Assembly: GCA_002255495.1 (NCBI GenBank)
Contig: NCAP01000034.1
Coordinates: 1-63,571, forward strand
DNA length: 63,571 nt
Direction: 5' to 3'
Source of the DNA: Rhodospirillales bacterium 20-60-12
GTDB taxonomy: Bacteria > Pseudomonadota > Alphaproteobacteria > Acetobacterales > Acetobacteraceae
A program made the translations under genes and the position numbers. Under the pieces are notes generated by a model that saw only the letters and a list, made by a program, of their open reading frames with translations, searched no databases and had not been told where the DNA came from. Positions 55,536-63,571 of this stretch are shown here, piece by piece. Numbering within the stretch: the stretch's first letter is position 1; each line of letters begins with the position of its first letter.

Positions 55536-56597
55536 CCGATCGCCTATCTCGCATTGCCGCGCCATCTTGCCCTCCTGGCCGGTCTCGCCCTGTTTTCCGG
55601 CATCATCGTCCGCATCATGATCTCAATCGGCGTGCCAGACCACCCCGACCCTCGTAAAGCCCACAGCAAAACCACGCCCAAATCAGGCGGCGTCGGCATC
55701 GTTGCCGCGTTTCTACTCGGCTTTGTGCTGCTCTATCTTTATGGTCGGGTGTCACGCATCGCCGAGCCTTATTTCCTCGGTGTCATCGCCGCCGCCTGCC
55801 TGATCGCCATCGTCGCCTTTCTCGATGACCTTTACGATTTCCCTTTCATCGTCAAACTAGCCGCCCAATTACTGGCCGCCGCAGCCGCCGTCGGCGCCGG
55901 GCTGACCGCACGGCGCTTCGCTATACCCTATGTCGGCACGATCGATCTGGGCATCGCTGGACCGGCGCTGACCATGGGCTGGATCGTTTTTGTCACCAAC
56001 GCGATGAATTTCATCGACGGCATGAACGGCCTGGCCGCCGGCACCGCCCTCGTCGCCTGCCTGTTCCTCTCGTTCATCGCCGCCCTGCATGGCAGTTTTT
56101 TCGTCTATACCGCCTCGCTGCTGCTGGCCGGCGGGCTGATCGGCTTCCTGCCGTTCAACTACCCGCAGGCACGGATTTTCATGGGCGATGTCGGCAGCCA
56201 GTTCTGCGGCTTCATGCTCGCTCTGCTTGGCATCGCCGCCACCCATTACGAAACCACCCCCCTCTCCTTCCTGATCGTCCCGCTGCTGCTCTGCGGCGTG
56301 CTGTTCGATGTCAGCTTCACTTTGCTGCGGCGCCTGCTCAATGGCGAGAATATTGCCCGGCCGCATCGCAGCCATCTCTATCAAATCGCCGCGCGCGCGG
56401 GCATGGACCCACGCCTCGTCGCGGCCCTCTATTGGGGCTTCGCCCTGATCGGCGGGCTGACGTCACTGGCATTCATCGCCGCCCCCTCACCCGCCAAACC
56501 CTTCATCATCTTCGCCCCGCTGATCCCTCTGCTCGCCTGGCTGGTCATCGTCCTTGTCCGCGCCCGCCGGGCCAGGCTTACCGATTGGTCATCGTGA
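55524..56597 (+). CDS. WecA-like polyprenyl-phosphate sugar-1-phosphate transferase
   Basis: This is a membrane transferase of the MraY/WecA family that starts O-antigen or exopolysaccharide repeat units by moving HexNAc-1-phosphate onto undecaprenyl phosphate. The ATG at 55524 gives 357 residues and about ten helices. Marks are HPDPRKAHSKTTPKSGGVGI, LDDLYDFPFIVKLAAQL, NAMNFIDGMNGLAAGTALVA, ARIFMGDVGSQFCGFML and the histidine loop ARPHRSHLYQIAARAG, which places it with WecA/WbpL rather than MraY. It could supply the glycan served by the glf module far upstream (inference). Confidence 0.9.
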   Translation: MTPHPIAYLALPRHLALLAGLALFSGIIVRIMISIGVPDHPDPRKAHSKTTPKSGGVGIVAAFLLGFVLLYLYGRVSRIAEPYFLGVIAAACLIAIVAFLDDLYDFPFIVKLAAQLLAAAAAVGAGLTARRFAIPYVGTIDLGIAGPALTMGWIVFVTNAMNFIDGMNGLAAGTALVACLFLSFIAALHGSFFVYTASLLLAGGLIGFLPFNYPQARIFMGDVGSQFCGFMLALLGIAATHYETTPLSFLIVPLLLCGVLFDVSFTLLRRLLNGENIARPHRSHLYQIAARAGMDPRLVAALYWGFALIGGLTSLAFIAAPSPAKPFIIFAPLIPLLAWLVIVLVRARRARLTDWSS

Positions 56598-56667
56598 TGC
56601 CCCTTGGCAACGCACCCAAATAGCGCGACAGTTTAATCAGCCAATAAATCAACGGGAGGACTATCAA

Positions 56668-57390
56668 ATGGCACGCATTGCTCTAGTTACCGGCGGCACA
56701 CGCGGCATTGGTGCTGCCATCAGCGTCGGGCTGAAAAACGCCGGACGCCACGTTATCGCAACCTATGCCGGCAACGAAGCCGCGGCAGCTTCTTTCTCGA
56801 AAGAAACCGGCATCGAAACAGTGCGCTTTGATGCCGGCGATTACGATCAATGTGCCACCGCCGTGGCCGCCGTTGCGGCCAATCACGGCCCGGTTGAAAT
56901 CCTGGTCAATAATGCCGGCATCACTCGAGATACCACCATCGCCAAAATGAGCCGCGATATGTGGGACGCGGTGATCGATACCAATCTCGGCTCCTGCTTC
57001 AACCTGTCCAAATCATGCTTCGATGGCATGCGCGCGGGAAAATTCGGCCGTATCGTCAATATCGGCTCGATCAACGGCCAGGCCGGGCAATATGGCCAGG
57101 TGAATTATGCCGCCGCCAAATCCGGCATCCATGGCTTCACCAAAGCCCTCGCCCAGGAAGGTGCGCGCTTTGGTATCACCGTCAATGCGATCGCACCGGG
57201 CTATGTCGATACCGAAATGGTGCGCGCCGTGCCGGCCGACGTGCTGGAAAAAATCATCGCCCGCATCCCGCGCGGACGCCTGGGCACCGCCGAAGATATC
57301 GCCCGCGGTGTCGTCTTCCTCACCTCTGACAATGCCGACTTCATCACCGGTTCAACCCTGTCCATCAACGGCGGCCAACATATGTATTGA
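56668..57390 (+). CDS. phaB: Acetoacetyl-CoA reductase (PhaB/PhbB)
   Basis: PhaB is the NADPH-dependent SDR that makes (R)-3-hydroxybutyryl-CoA for polyhydroxybutyrate. The cofactor loop ALVTGGTRGIGAAISVGL is at the N-terminus. The active-site block NIGSINGQAGQYGQVNYAAA with KSGIHGFTKALAQEGA and the end STLSINGGQHMY resemble PhaB more than FabG. The ATG at 56668 has GGGAGGA nine bases upstream; the product has 240 residues. No PHA synthase is in the window, so FabG-type use cannot be fully excluded. Confidence 0.88.
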   Translation: MARIALVTGGTRGIGAAISVGLKNAGRHVIATYAGNEAAAASFSKETGIETVRFDAGDYDQCATAVAAVAANHGPVEILVNNAGITRDTTIAKMSRDMWDAVIDTNLGSCFNLSKSCFDGMRAGKFGRIVNIGSINGQAGQYGQVNYAAAKSGIHGFTKALAQEGARFGITVNAIAPGYVDTEMVRAVPADVLEKIIARIPRGRLGTAEDIARGVVFLTSDNADFITGSTLSINGGQHMY

Positions 57391-57412
57391 TGCGGGGTTG
57401 AGATTGGCAAGC

Positions 57413-57607
57413 AAGGCCAAGGGGCTTTGCCCCTTGGAACCCCACCAAAGGCTAAGCCTTTGGAAACTTTGATTCTGGCTCTGGCCGAAAGGGGGCTGAG
57501 CATGCTGGTTCAAACAACGCGATTGGCCCCCTTTCGGCCAGAGCCGGCTCCCAAGGTCCAGGGGATTATCCCCTGGCGGGGGTTCAGGGGGCAGGGCCCC
57601 CTGATCT
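57413..57607 (+). repeat. Family-1 mosaic palindromic element, copy B
   Basis: It has the same five-stem order as copy A. Stem 1 is CCAAGGGGC/GCCCCTTGG (57417-57437 region); stem 2 is CCAAAGGC/GCCTTTGG (57444-57462). The central stem is a perfect 20-bp inverted repeat (57477-57496 with 57526-57545) and again has a 29-base loop. Stem 4 is CAGGGG-ATTAT-CCCCTG (57559-57575 region), and stem 5 is CAGGGGGC/GCCCCCTG (near 57585-57603). It fills the gap between phaB and the EamA gene. Confidence 0.88.
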
Positions 57608-57638
57608 TACTCACCACCCCACCTCCCGCATTACTGTC

Positions 57639-58505
57639 ATGAGGGCGACATGGGTTGGGGCGGGGGCGATATTGTTATGGGCATTTTTGGCGGTGTTGGG
57701 GCGGGTTGCAGCTGCGGTGCCGCCGTTGGAGCTTGTGGCTCTGGGGTTTTGTTTATCGGGTTGTGTCGGTGTGGGTTGGCTTACGGCGCGTGGTGAGTTG
57801 GCTGTGTTGCGGCAATCGGGGTGGGCGTGGGCTCATGGGGTTGGCGGGTTGTTTTTATATCATGCGCTATTTTTCTATGCTTTGGCCCATGCGCCGGCGG
57901 CGGTGGCGAATTTGCTGAATTATTTATGGCCGTTGTTGATTGTGGTTTTTGCGGCGCCGATTTTGGGCCTGCGGCTGGGCGCGCGGCATATCGCCGGGAT
58001 GGGCTTGGCGGTGACGGGATGTGTGTTGTTGTTGGGCGGACCTGTGACGTTTCAATCGGGTGCGGTTGTGGGTTATGCTGCGGCGGTGAGTGCGGCAGTG
58101 GTGTGGGCGCTGTATTCGGTGTTGGCGCGGCGATATTTCGCGGCCGTGCCATCGAGCTGTCTGGCGGGATTTTGTCTTGTAACGGGGGTGCTCGCCGGAT
58201 TGGGGCATTTCATGTTTGAGACGAATGTCGTGCCGGGATTTGCCGCGTCAGGTGCGCTGATATTGTTGGGTTTGGGGCCGTTGGGCGCGGCTTTCATGTT
58301 ATGGGATTGGGGCATGAAGCGCGGTGACCCCAGGCTGCTCGGCACGTTGGCTTATATCACGCCTGTCGCATCGACTGGGTTGCTCGTGGCGTTTGGCTTT
58401 GTTGCAGCGTCAGGCTGGTTGTTCATCGCGGCGGGCCTGGTGGCGTTGGGTGGATTGCTGGCGGCGAGCACGCCGTCGCGCTTGAGCACGACACCGGCGA
58501 GATAG
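57639..58505 (+). CDS. EamA-family (DMT) transporter
   Basis: The 288-residue protein has about ten hydrophobic helices in two EamA halves (LLWAFLAVLGRVAAAVPPLE and ALYSVLARRYFAA), resembling aromatic-amino-acid exporters of the YddG type (LGPLGAAFMLWDWGMKRGD). Substrate is unknown; proximity to trp genes is suggestive only. Codon use is rich in G and T at third positions, unlike C-rich phaB just upstream, and the change falls at the repeat element between them. Its last 154 bases overlap the convergent folC. Confidence 0.85.
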   Translation: MRATWVGAGAILLWAFLAVLGRVAAAVPPLELVALGFCLSGCVGVGWLTARGELAVLRQSGWAWAHGVGGLFLYHALFFYALAHAPAAVANLLNYLWPLLIVVFAAPILGLRLGARHIAGMGLAVTGCVLLLGGPVTFQSGAVVGYAAAVSAAVVWALYSVLARRYFAAVPSSCLAGFCLVTGVLAGLGHFMFETNVVPGFAASGALILLGLGPLGAAFMLWDWGMKRGDPRLLGTLAYITPVASTGLLVAFGFVAASGWLFIAAGLVALGGLLAASTPSRLSTTPAR

Positions 58506-59722
58506 AGGCTGCCGCAAATCAGCACGCGGGTTGGCGTGGTGATCTGGCGCAAGGCGCCCGCGAGATCGGGGCCGGGGATGGCACGATGCGCGGAGGCCGC
58601 GATGATATCGGCAATGGGCAATGCGAGATGCTGGTCGGGCTCGGCGATGGCATAGAGCGTTTTGGCAAAAGGCATGATGCGGGCGAGGAATTCACCGACA
58701 TCCTTGGATTGTTTCATGCCGATGATGAGCGTGGTCGGGCCGCTCCAGTTTTGCAATTGCACGGCAAGTGCGTCAGCACCACCGGGATTATGGGCGCCAT
58801 CGAGCCAGAGTTCAGATCCGGCAGGTAGTAAATGATGCAGCGCGCCATTGAGCTTTTGCAGACGTGCCGGCCATTCCGCGCGCGCGAGGCCGGTTTGGTA
58901 AACCGCGTCGGGCCAGTGACATCCGGCTGCTTTGAGGGTTTGAATGGCGATGCCGGCATTTTCAATCTGATGCGCGCCGGGCAGGGAGGGTTGTGGCAAG
59001 GGCAGGTTGCGCGTGGCGTCGCTGAAGCGCAACCCGGATTCTGTTGGCTCGATATGCCAGTCCCGATCACGTATCGATAAAGGCGCGTTTTGGGTTGCGG
59101 CAAATGTTTCGAGCACGCGCATGACGGCAGGGGTTTGCCGGCCGGTGACGACGGGCACGCCGGGCTTGATGATGCCGGCCTTCTCGCCGGCGATGGATTC
59201 GATATCGTCGCCGAGAAAATCCATGTGATCCATGGAAATTGATGTAATGGCGCAGGCGGCGGGATTGGGCAGGACGTTGGTCGCGTCGAATTTTCCGCCT
59301 AGCCCGACTTCAAGTATGCACAGATCGGCCGGCACGCGGGCGAATAATATGAAGCCCACGGCGGTGATGGCCTCGAACACGGTGATCGGCGCGCCGCCAT
59401 TGGCGGCTTCCATTTCGGCGAACGCCGATTCGAGCGCGGCATCGGTGGCCAAGACCCCGGCCAGGCGGATGCGCTCGTTGAATGACACCAGATGCGGCGA
59501 GGTATAGACATGCACGCGCAGGCCGGCTGCTTCGGCGATGGCGCGGGCAAAAGCGCAGACGCTGCCTTTACCGTTGGTGCCCGCGACATGAATGACCGGC
59601 GGCAATTTCCGCTCCGGATTGCCCAGTTTGGCGAGCAGGCTGGTCAACCGCTCCAGGCTGAGATCGATCAGCTTGGGATAGAGATGGTGCAGCCGCCCGA
59701 TATGATCCTCGACCCGGCTCAA
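58352..59722 (-). CDS. folC: Folylpolyglutamate synthase / dihydrofolate synthase
   Basis: FolC makes dihydrofolate and adds glutamate tails. The 456-residue product has the ATP loop [20 protein letters not shown] near residue 43, [55 protein letters not shown] and the end-domain [16 protein letters not shown]. Family members usually end soon after the [15 protein letters not shown] motif; here about 38 more residues of low complexity ([20 protein letters not shown]) follow, lying antisense to the EamA gene. The start overlaps accD by four bases. Confidence 0.95.
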   Translation of the reverse strand: MSRVEDHIGRLHHLYPKLIDLSLERLTSLLAKLGNPERKLPPVIHVAGTNGKGSVCAFARAIAEAAGLRVHVYTSPHLVSFNERIRLAGVLATDAALESAFAEMEAANGGAPITVFEAITAVGFILFARVPADLCILEVGLGGKFDATNVLPNPAACAITSISMDHMDFLGDDIESIAGEKAGIIKPGVPVVTGRQTPAVMRVLETFAATQNAPLSIRDRDWHIEPTESGLRFSDATRNLPLPQPSLPGAHQIENAGIAIQTLKAAGCHWPDAVYQTGLARAEWPARLQKLNGALHHLLPAGSELWLDGAHNPGGADALAVQLQNWSGPTTLIIGMKQSKDVGEFLARIMPFAKTLYAIAEPDQHLALPIADIIAASAHRAIPGPDLAGALRQITTPTRVLICGSLYLAGVVLKRDGVLAASNPPNATRPAAMNNQPDAATKPNATSNPVDATGVI

Positions 59723-60588
59723 GCGGCTTTGGGCTCCGCGCGATGATAACCGAGCATATTGATCAACATGCCCAGTTTGGCGGCCATGTCGCCGCGTTTG
59801 ACGACCATATCGACGATGCCGTGTTCGAGCAGATATTCCGCGCGTTGGAATCCCTCGGGCAGTTTTTCGCGCACGGTTTGTTCGATCACGCGTGCTCCGG
59901 CGAAGCCGATCAGCGCGCCGGGTTCGGCGATTTGAATATCGCCGAGCATGGCGAAGGACGCCGTGACGCCGCCGGTCGTCGGGTCGGTCAGAACAACGAT
60001 GTAGGGCAGACCTGCCTCTTTGACCATTTGCGTGGCGATGATGCTGCGCGGCATCTGCATCAGGCTCACTGCACCTTCCTGCATGCGCGCACCACCCGAG
60101 GCGGTGAAGACGATCAGCGGGGCATGCTGCAATACCGCAAGCCGTGCCGCGGTGACCAGGCCCTCGCCGACAGCCGCACCCATCGATCCCGCCATGAAGG
60201 CGAAATCCATCGCCGCCACCACCGCTTTCGCGCCGCCGATCAGCCCGTGCGCAACCAGCAGCGCATCATCATGCTTGGTTGCCTCGCGGGCTTCTTTCAG
60301 GCGATCGGCATAGCGTTTGGAATCGCGGAATTTCAAAGGATCAAGCGGCACTTTCGGCAAATCGATGCGCTGGAACGTCGCGTCATCGAAGGTCCAGGTC
60401 AGGCGCTCGGCTGCGGTGGCGCGCATGTGAAAGCCGCAATGCGGGCAGACTTTTTTCGCCGCCTCCAGCTCACGATGAAAAATCATTTGCTGGCAGGATG
60501 GGCATTGATGCCACAGATTATCCGGCACATCCGTCCGGCCCAGCAATGTGCGGATTTTCGGTCGCACATATTCGGTCAGCCAATTCAT
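59719..60588 (-). CDS. accD: Acetyl-CoA carboxylase carboxyltransferase subunit beta
   Basis: AccD is the zinc-finger half of the carboxyltransferase making malonyl-CoA. The four-cysteine finger ([12 protein letters not shown] and [11 protein letters not shown]) is in the first 60 residues. The crotonase-like core follows, with [39 protein letters not shown] and [17 protein letters not shown]. The ATG at 60586-60588 has AAGGAG upstream and gives 289 residues. It sits ten bases after trpA and overlaps folC by four, an operon seen in many alphaproteobacteria. Confidence 0.97.
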   Translation of the reverse strand: MNWLTEYVRPKIRTLLGRTDVPDNLWHQCPSCQQMIFHRELEAAKKVCPHCGFHMRATAAERLTWTFDDATFQRIDLPKVPLDPLKFRDSKRYADRLKEAREATKHDDALLVAHGLIGGAKAVVAAMDFAFMAGSMGAAVGEGLVTAARLAVLQHAPLIVFTASGGARMQEGAVSLMQMPRSIIATQMVKEAGLPYIVVLTDPTTGGVTASFAMLGDIQIAEPGALIGFAGARVIEQTVREKLPEGFQRAEYLLEHGIVDMVVKRGDMAAKLGMLINMLGYHRAEPKAA

Positions 60589-60598
60589 TTTATGCTCC

Positions 60599-61429
60599 TT
60601 ACGCGGCGACGCGCGCGTCGCGCATGGCGCGCGCGAGCGCGCCCACATCATCGAGAATTTTATCGATCGTCGCCTCGCCGACGCGGCCTTGGGCGTCCAA
60701 ATCCGCTGCCAGCCGGTCGATCAACGCGGAGGCGACCACGGCGGCATCGGCATGCCGCGCCACGACACTCGCCTGCGCCGGCGTGCGCACACCGAACCCG
60801 ACCGCGATCGGCAGATCGGTCATGCGCCGGATGCGCGGGATATCACGCGCCAGATCCTCCGCCGAGGCGGTGCGCGTGCCGGTGATGCCGGTGATTGAGA
60901 CATAATAGACAAATCCCGAGGAGCCCGCGAGCACATACGGCAACCGCTCGTCGGAGGTGGTCGGGGCGACCAGCCGGATCAGGTCGATCTGGTGTGCGGC
61001 CAGAGTCGGCAGCAGGACATCCGCCTCCTCGGTCGGCAGATCGACGATGATCACGCCATCGACACCGATCCGCGCCGCATCGGCGGCGAAGCGCGCGACA
61101 CCGTAAGCGAGAAACGGATTGAGATAGCCCATCAGCACAATCGGCGTGTGATCATTATCGCGGCGAAATTCCTCGACCAGCCCGAGCACGCCCGCCAATG
61201 TCGCGCCGGCGTTCAGCGCGCGCCGCCCGGCGGCCTGGATGGTCGGGCCATCGGCCATCGGATCGGTGAAGGGCACGCCGACCTCGATGATGTCAGCGCC
61301 TTGCGCCACCATGCCGCGCAGCAAAGCCAGCGAGGTCGCGCGGTCGGGGTCATAGGCTTCGACGAAGGTGATCAGGCCGGCGCGTTCGGCGGCTTTGAGG
61401 GCGGCAAAGCGGGCGGCGATGCGGCTCAT
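60599..61429 (-). CDS. trpA: Tryptophan synthase alpha chain
   Basis: TrpA splits indole-3-glycerol phosphate, and indole is channelled to TrpB. The 276-residue product has the catalytic-glutamate motif [19 protein letters not shown] near residue 46, [14 protein letters not shown] and [13 protein letters not shown]. The segment usually reading T-A-G-D-P here reads [11 protein letters not shown], a local variant. The start overlaps trpB by four bases, as expected for subunits made in equal amount. Confidence 0.96.
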   Translation of the reverse strand: MSRIAARFAALKAAERAGLITFVEAYDPDRATSLALLRGMVAQGADIIEVGVPFTDPMADGPTIQAAGRRALNAGATLAGVLGLVEEFRRDNDHTPIVLMGYLNPFLAYGVARFAADAARIGVDGVIIVDLPTEEADVLLPTLAAHQIDLIRLVAPTTSDERLPYVLAGSSGFVYYVSITGITGTRTASAEDLARDIPRIRRMTDLPIAVGFGVRTPAQASVVARHADAAVVASALIDRLAADLDAQGRVGEATIDKILDDVGALARAMRDARVAA

Positions 61430-62643
61430 AGCCGCACCCCCAGATGCGCGGCGATGGTCGCCAAGTCCTTATCGCCCCGGCCGCAGAGATTCATCAGCAC
61501 GATGGAGTCCGGGTTCATCGCGGGGGCGATTTTAGCAACATGGGCCAGCGCGTGGGCGGGTTCCAGGGCGGGAATGATGCCCTCGCAGCCGGTGCATAAT
61601 TGCACCGCGTGCAGTGCCTCGGTATCGGTTGCGGCGACATATTCAACCCGGCCGATATCATGCAGCCAGGCATGTTCGGGGCCGATGCCCGGATAATCCA
61701 AGCCGGCGGAAATCGAATGGGCTTCGATGATCTGGCCGTCCGCGTCCTGCAGCAAGTAGGTGCGGTTGCCGTGCAGCACGCCGGGCCGCCCGCGGGCGAG
61801 AGAGGCGGCGTGTTCGCCTGAATCGAGCCCATGTCCGGCGGCTTCGACGCCGATCAGCCGCACTGTGGGATCATCGAGGAAGGGGTGAAACAGGCCGATT
61901 GCGTTGGAGCCGCCGCCGATTGCGGCGACGGCGACATCCGGCAGCCGGCCTTCGGCTTCGAGCATCTGTGCGCGCGCTTCAACACCGATGACCGATTGGA
62001 AATCACGCACCATGGCGGGATAGGGATGCGGCCCGGCGGCGGTGCCGATGATGTAGAACGTGTCCCGCACATTCGCGACCCAGTCGCGCATGGCGTCATT
62101 CATGGCATCCTTCAGCGTCGCTGCGCCCGAGGTGACGGCTTGCACTTCCGCGCCGAGCAATTTCATGCGGAACACGTTGGGTTGCTGGCGCTCGATATCC
62201 ACCGCCCCCATGTAAATAGTGCAGGGCAGGCCGAATAAAGCACACACGGTCGCGGTGGCCACGCCGTGCTGGCCGGCACCGGTTTCGGCAATGATCCGGG
62301 TTTTGCCCATGCGCCGGGCGAGCAAAATCTGGCCGATGCAATTATTGATTTTATGCGCGCCGGTATGATTGAGCTCGTCGCGCTTGAAATAGATTTTTGC
62401 GCCGCCGAGCTTGCGGGTGAGGCGTTCGGCGAACCACATGGCGCTCGGTCGGCCGACATAATGTTTCAGATAATAATCGATATCGCGCTGAAAACTCGGG
62501 TCGGCCTTGGCGGCCTCGTAAGCGGCCTCCAGCTCCAGGATCAGGGGCATCAGGGTTTCGGCGACAAACCGGCCGCCAAACTCACCAAACCGGCCCCGGC
62601 CATCCGGCCCCAGGCGCAGCGAATTCTTCAACATCTCGTTCAT
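61426..62643 (-). CDS. trpB: Tryptophan synthase beta chain
   Basis: TrpB condenses indole and serine using PLP. The PLP lysine is in [20 protein letters not shown] near residue 96. The phosphate-binding [13 protein letters not shown] and the [18 protein letters not shown]-terminal motif are also clear. The 405-residue length is normal. It is the first gene of trpB-trpA-accD-folC; trpF, often directly upstream, is not adjacent here because a divergent exported-protein gene begins 177 bases away. Confidence 0.97.
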   Translation of the reverse strand: MNEMLKNSLRLGPDGRGRFGEFGGRFVAETLMPLILELEAAYEAAKADPSFQRDIDYYLKHYVGRPSAMWFAERLTRKLGGAKIYFKRDELNHTGAHKINNCIGQILLARRMGKTRIIAETGAGQHGVATATVCALFGLPCTIYMGAVDIERQQPNVFRMKLLGAEVQAVTSGAATLKDAMNDAMRDWVANVRDTFYIIGTAAGPHPYPAMVRDFQSVIGVEARAQMLEAEGRLPDVAVAAIGGGSNAIGLFHPFLDDPTVRLIGVEAAGHGLDSGEHAASLARGRPGVLHGNRTYLLQDADGQIIEAHSISAGLDYPGIGPEHAWLHDIGRVEYVAATDTEALHAVQLCTGCEGIIPALEPAHALAHVAKIAPAMNPDSIVLMNLCGRGDKDLATIAAHLGVRL

Positions 62644-62819
62644 CCTTCCTCCTTAACCCAGCTGCCCGGCCCGGTCACGCCCCCCGTGCGGCGATCGGCC
62701 CATGACCCCGTCGATTGTAACAGCCGGCTACATCTTGACATTGTTTCTCACCAGTCCCGCCACATTTAAGCCTTGGGTGCGGCGCTTTTATGCACGACTG
62801 AAATTCCCCGGAGGCTGTC

Positions 62820-63571
62820 ATGCGTATCCGCCTGTTTCTGGCTCTCACCACTGCACTGGTCACCGCTGCCGGGCCGTTTGCGCGCGCGCAGGAGGCGGAT
62901 AACGCCCCGGCCCCGCCCTCGCGCGTCGGCCAGATTGCCCAGGTGCAAGGCGGCGTGTCCTTCAATGGCGGCGGCACTGACGGCTGGACGGCGGCGAGCT
63001 TGAATTATCCCGTCAGCACCGGCGACTCCCTCTATACCCAGCCCGACGCCAGCACGACCATGACGGTCGATTCCAGCCGCATCGCGCTGGCCGGCGGCAC
63101 CGAGCTGCAAATCACCCAGCTCGATGACAGCACTCTGGCCGCGACCGAAAGCCAAGGCGAGGCGTGGCTTGATTTGCGATATTTGCAGGCGGGTCAGCAA
63201 TTCATCATCGCAACCCCGCGCGGCAATGTGACCATCACCCGCGCCGGCCGCTACGACCTGATCGCCGGTGACGCCAACACCCCGACGCAGGTGACGGTGC
63301 TGTACGGCGCGGCGAGCATTGCCAATTCCGACGAACAATTGAACATCGCCGCCGGCCAGACCGCCACGTTGTCGGGCAGCGCGCCGGTGAGCGCCTCGGT
63401 CGGCGGGGCGATCCGCGATGGCTTCATCGATCAGCAAATCGCCGCCGCCGAGCCAGCGCCGCCGAGCTATGCGCCGCCCGCCGTGCAGCAAATGACCGGC
63501 GCCTATGAGCTGTCCAATTACGGTCAATGGTCGCAAACGCCGCAATATGGCGCGGTCTGGTATCCGCAGGT
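62820..63571 (+). CDS. FecR/DUF6600-like exported protein (3' end outside window)
   Basis: The open frame runs off the end of the window. It starts at the ATG 62820 with CGGAGG eight bases upstream and has a signal peptide (MRIRLFLALTTALVTAAGPF, cut after ARA). A FecR-type beta domain follows (VGQIAQVQGGVSFNG, YPVSTGDSLYTQPDASTTMT, LDLRYLQAGQQFIIATPRGN). The last visible part (YELSNYGQWSQTPQYGAVWY) looks like the start of the Tyr/Trp-rich DUF6600 region. The role is unknown; periplasmic or surface location is expected. Confidence 0.8.
   Translation, partial: MRIRLFLALTTALVTAAGPFARAQEADNAPAPPSRVGQIAQVQGGVSFNGGGTDGWTAASLNYPVSTGDSLYTQPDASTTMTVDSSRIALAGGTELQITQLDDSTLAATESQGEAWLDLRYLQAGQQFIIATPRGNVTITRAGRYDLIAGDANTPTQVTVLYGAASIANSDEQLNIAAGQTATLSGSAPVSASVGGAIRDGFIDQQIAAAEPAPPSYAPPAVQQMTGAYELSNYGQWSQTPQYGAVWYPQ

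Noticed and set aside
62644-62819. A trp leader/attenuator before trpB
   Set aside because: No short Trp-rich leader peptide with competing hairpins was seen on the minus strand.

Overview
The window is high-GC DNA that reads as the chromosome of an alphaproteobacterium, most likely of the Acetobacteraceae (Acidiphilium/Acidocella-like). This placement is inference from gene content and order (mraZ-led dcw cluster next to rnpB, a trpB-trpA-accD-folC operon, a PhaB-type reductase, a BBP2-like porin), from very C- or G-rich third codon positions, and from the style of the intergenic palindromes. No rRNA or tRNA gene is visible. No IS element or CRISPR array was recognised.

Layout. 1-13223 (minus): an almost complete division/cell-wall cluster, mraZ-rsmH-ftsL-ftsI-murE-murF-mraY-murD-ftsW-murG-murC-(murB). 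Nearly every junction overlaps by 1-4 bases, so it should be one translationally coupled operon. Upstream of mraZ lies a six-unit array of TGGG boxes at exact 10-bp spacing, which looks like the MraZ operator. rnpB (13482-13886), a peptidoglycan amidase and a DjlA-type co-chaperone follow. 15382-18591 is a small surface-glycan module: UDP-galactopyranose mutase, a glycosyltransferase-like protein with a discoidin domain, and a TylF-like methyltransferase. 18667-27132 holds cysK, a two-domain cold-shock protein, a secreted phosphoesterase, a C-terminally damaged TauE/SafE transporter, AsmA and a MaoC-type hydratase. 27230-28140 is a possible effector/immunity pair (NlpC/P60-like enzyme plus an exported partner) in AT-richer, repeat-bearing DNA. 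28561-36205 has a frameshifted CHRD gene, folB, uvrC, pgsA, mobB, a lipoprotein, moaD-moaE and a major porin. 36212-41396 has trpS, an overlapping DUF3429-LysR-CHAP-murJ operon, and arfB. 41674-44937 is an accessory redox block (SnoaL-like, quinone oxidoreductase, SDR, divergent LysR) flanked by related hairpins. 45362-54818 has two poorly known proteins, a divergent PEP-carboxylase homologue, a potassium channel, a glycine-zipper lipoprotein and PutA. 55167-57390 has a WecA-like transferase and phaB. 57639-62643 has an EamA exporter and the trpB-trpA-accD-folC operon. The window ends in a FecR/DUF6600-like exported protein.

The least ordinary content is not a protein system. It is (i) a family of mosaic intergenic elements built from several stem-loops whose arms change together between copies (22707, 32320, 37268, 57413), with a second palindrome family nested inside one copy; (ii) a cluster of short tandem duplications at the 3' ends of genes (43 bp in the TauE gene, 22 bp in putA, 14 bp in the amidase gene), two of which shift the frame and remove a recognisable C-terminus; and (iii) the unusually long, regular MraZ box array. 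All functional statements come from motif recognition by eye; no database search was run.
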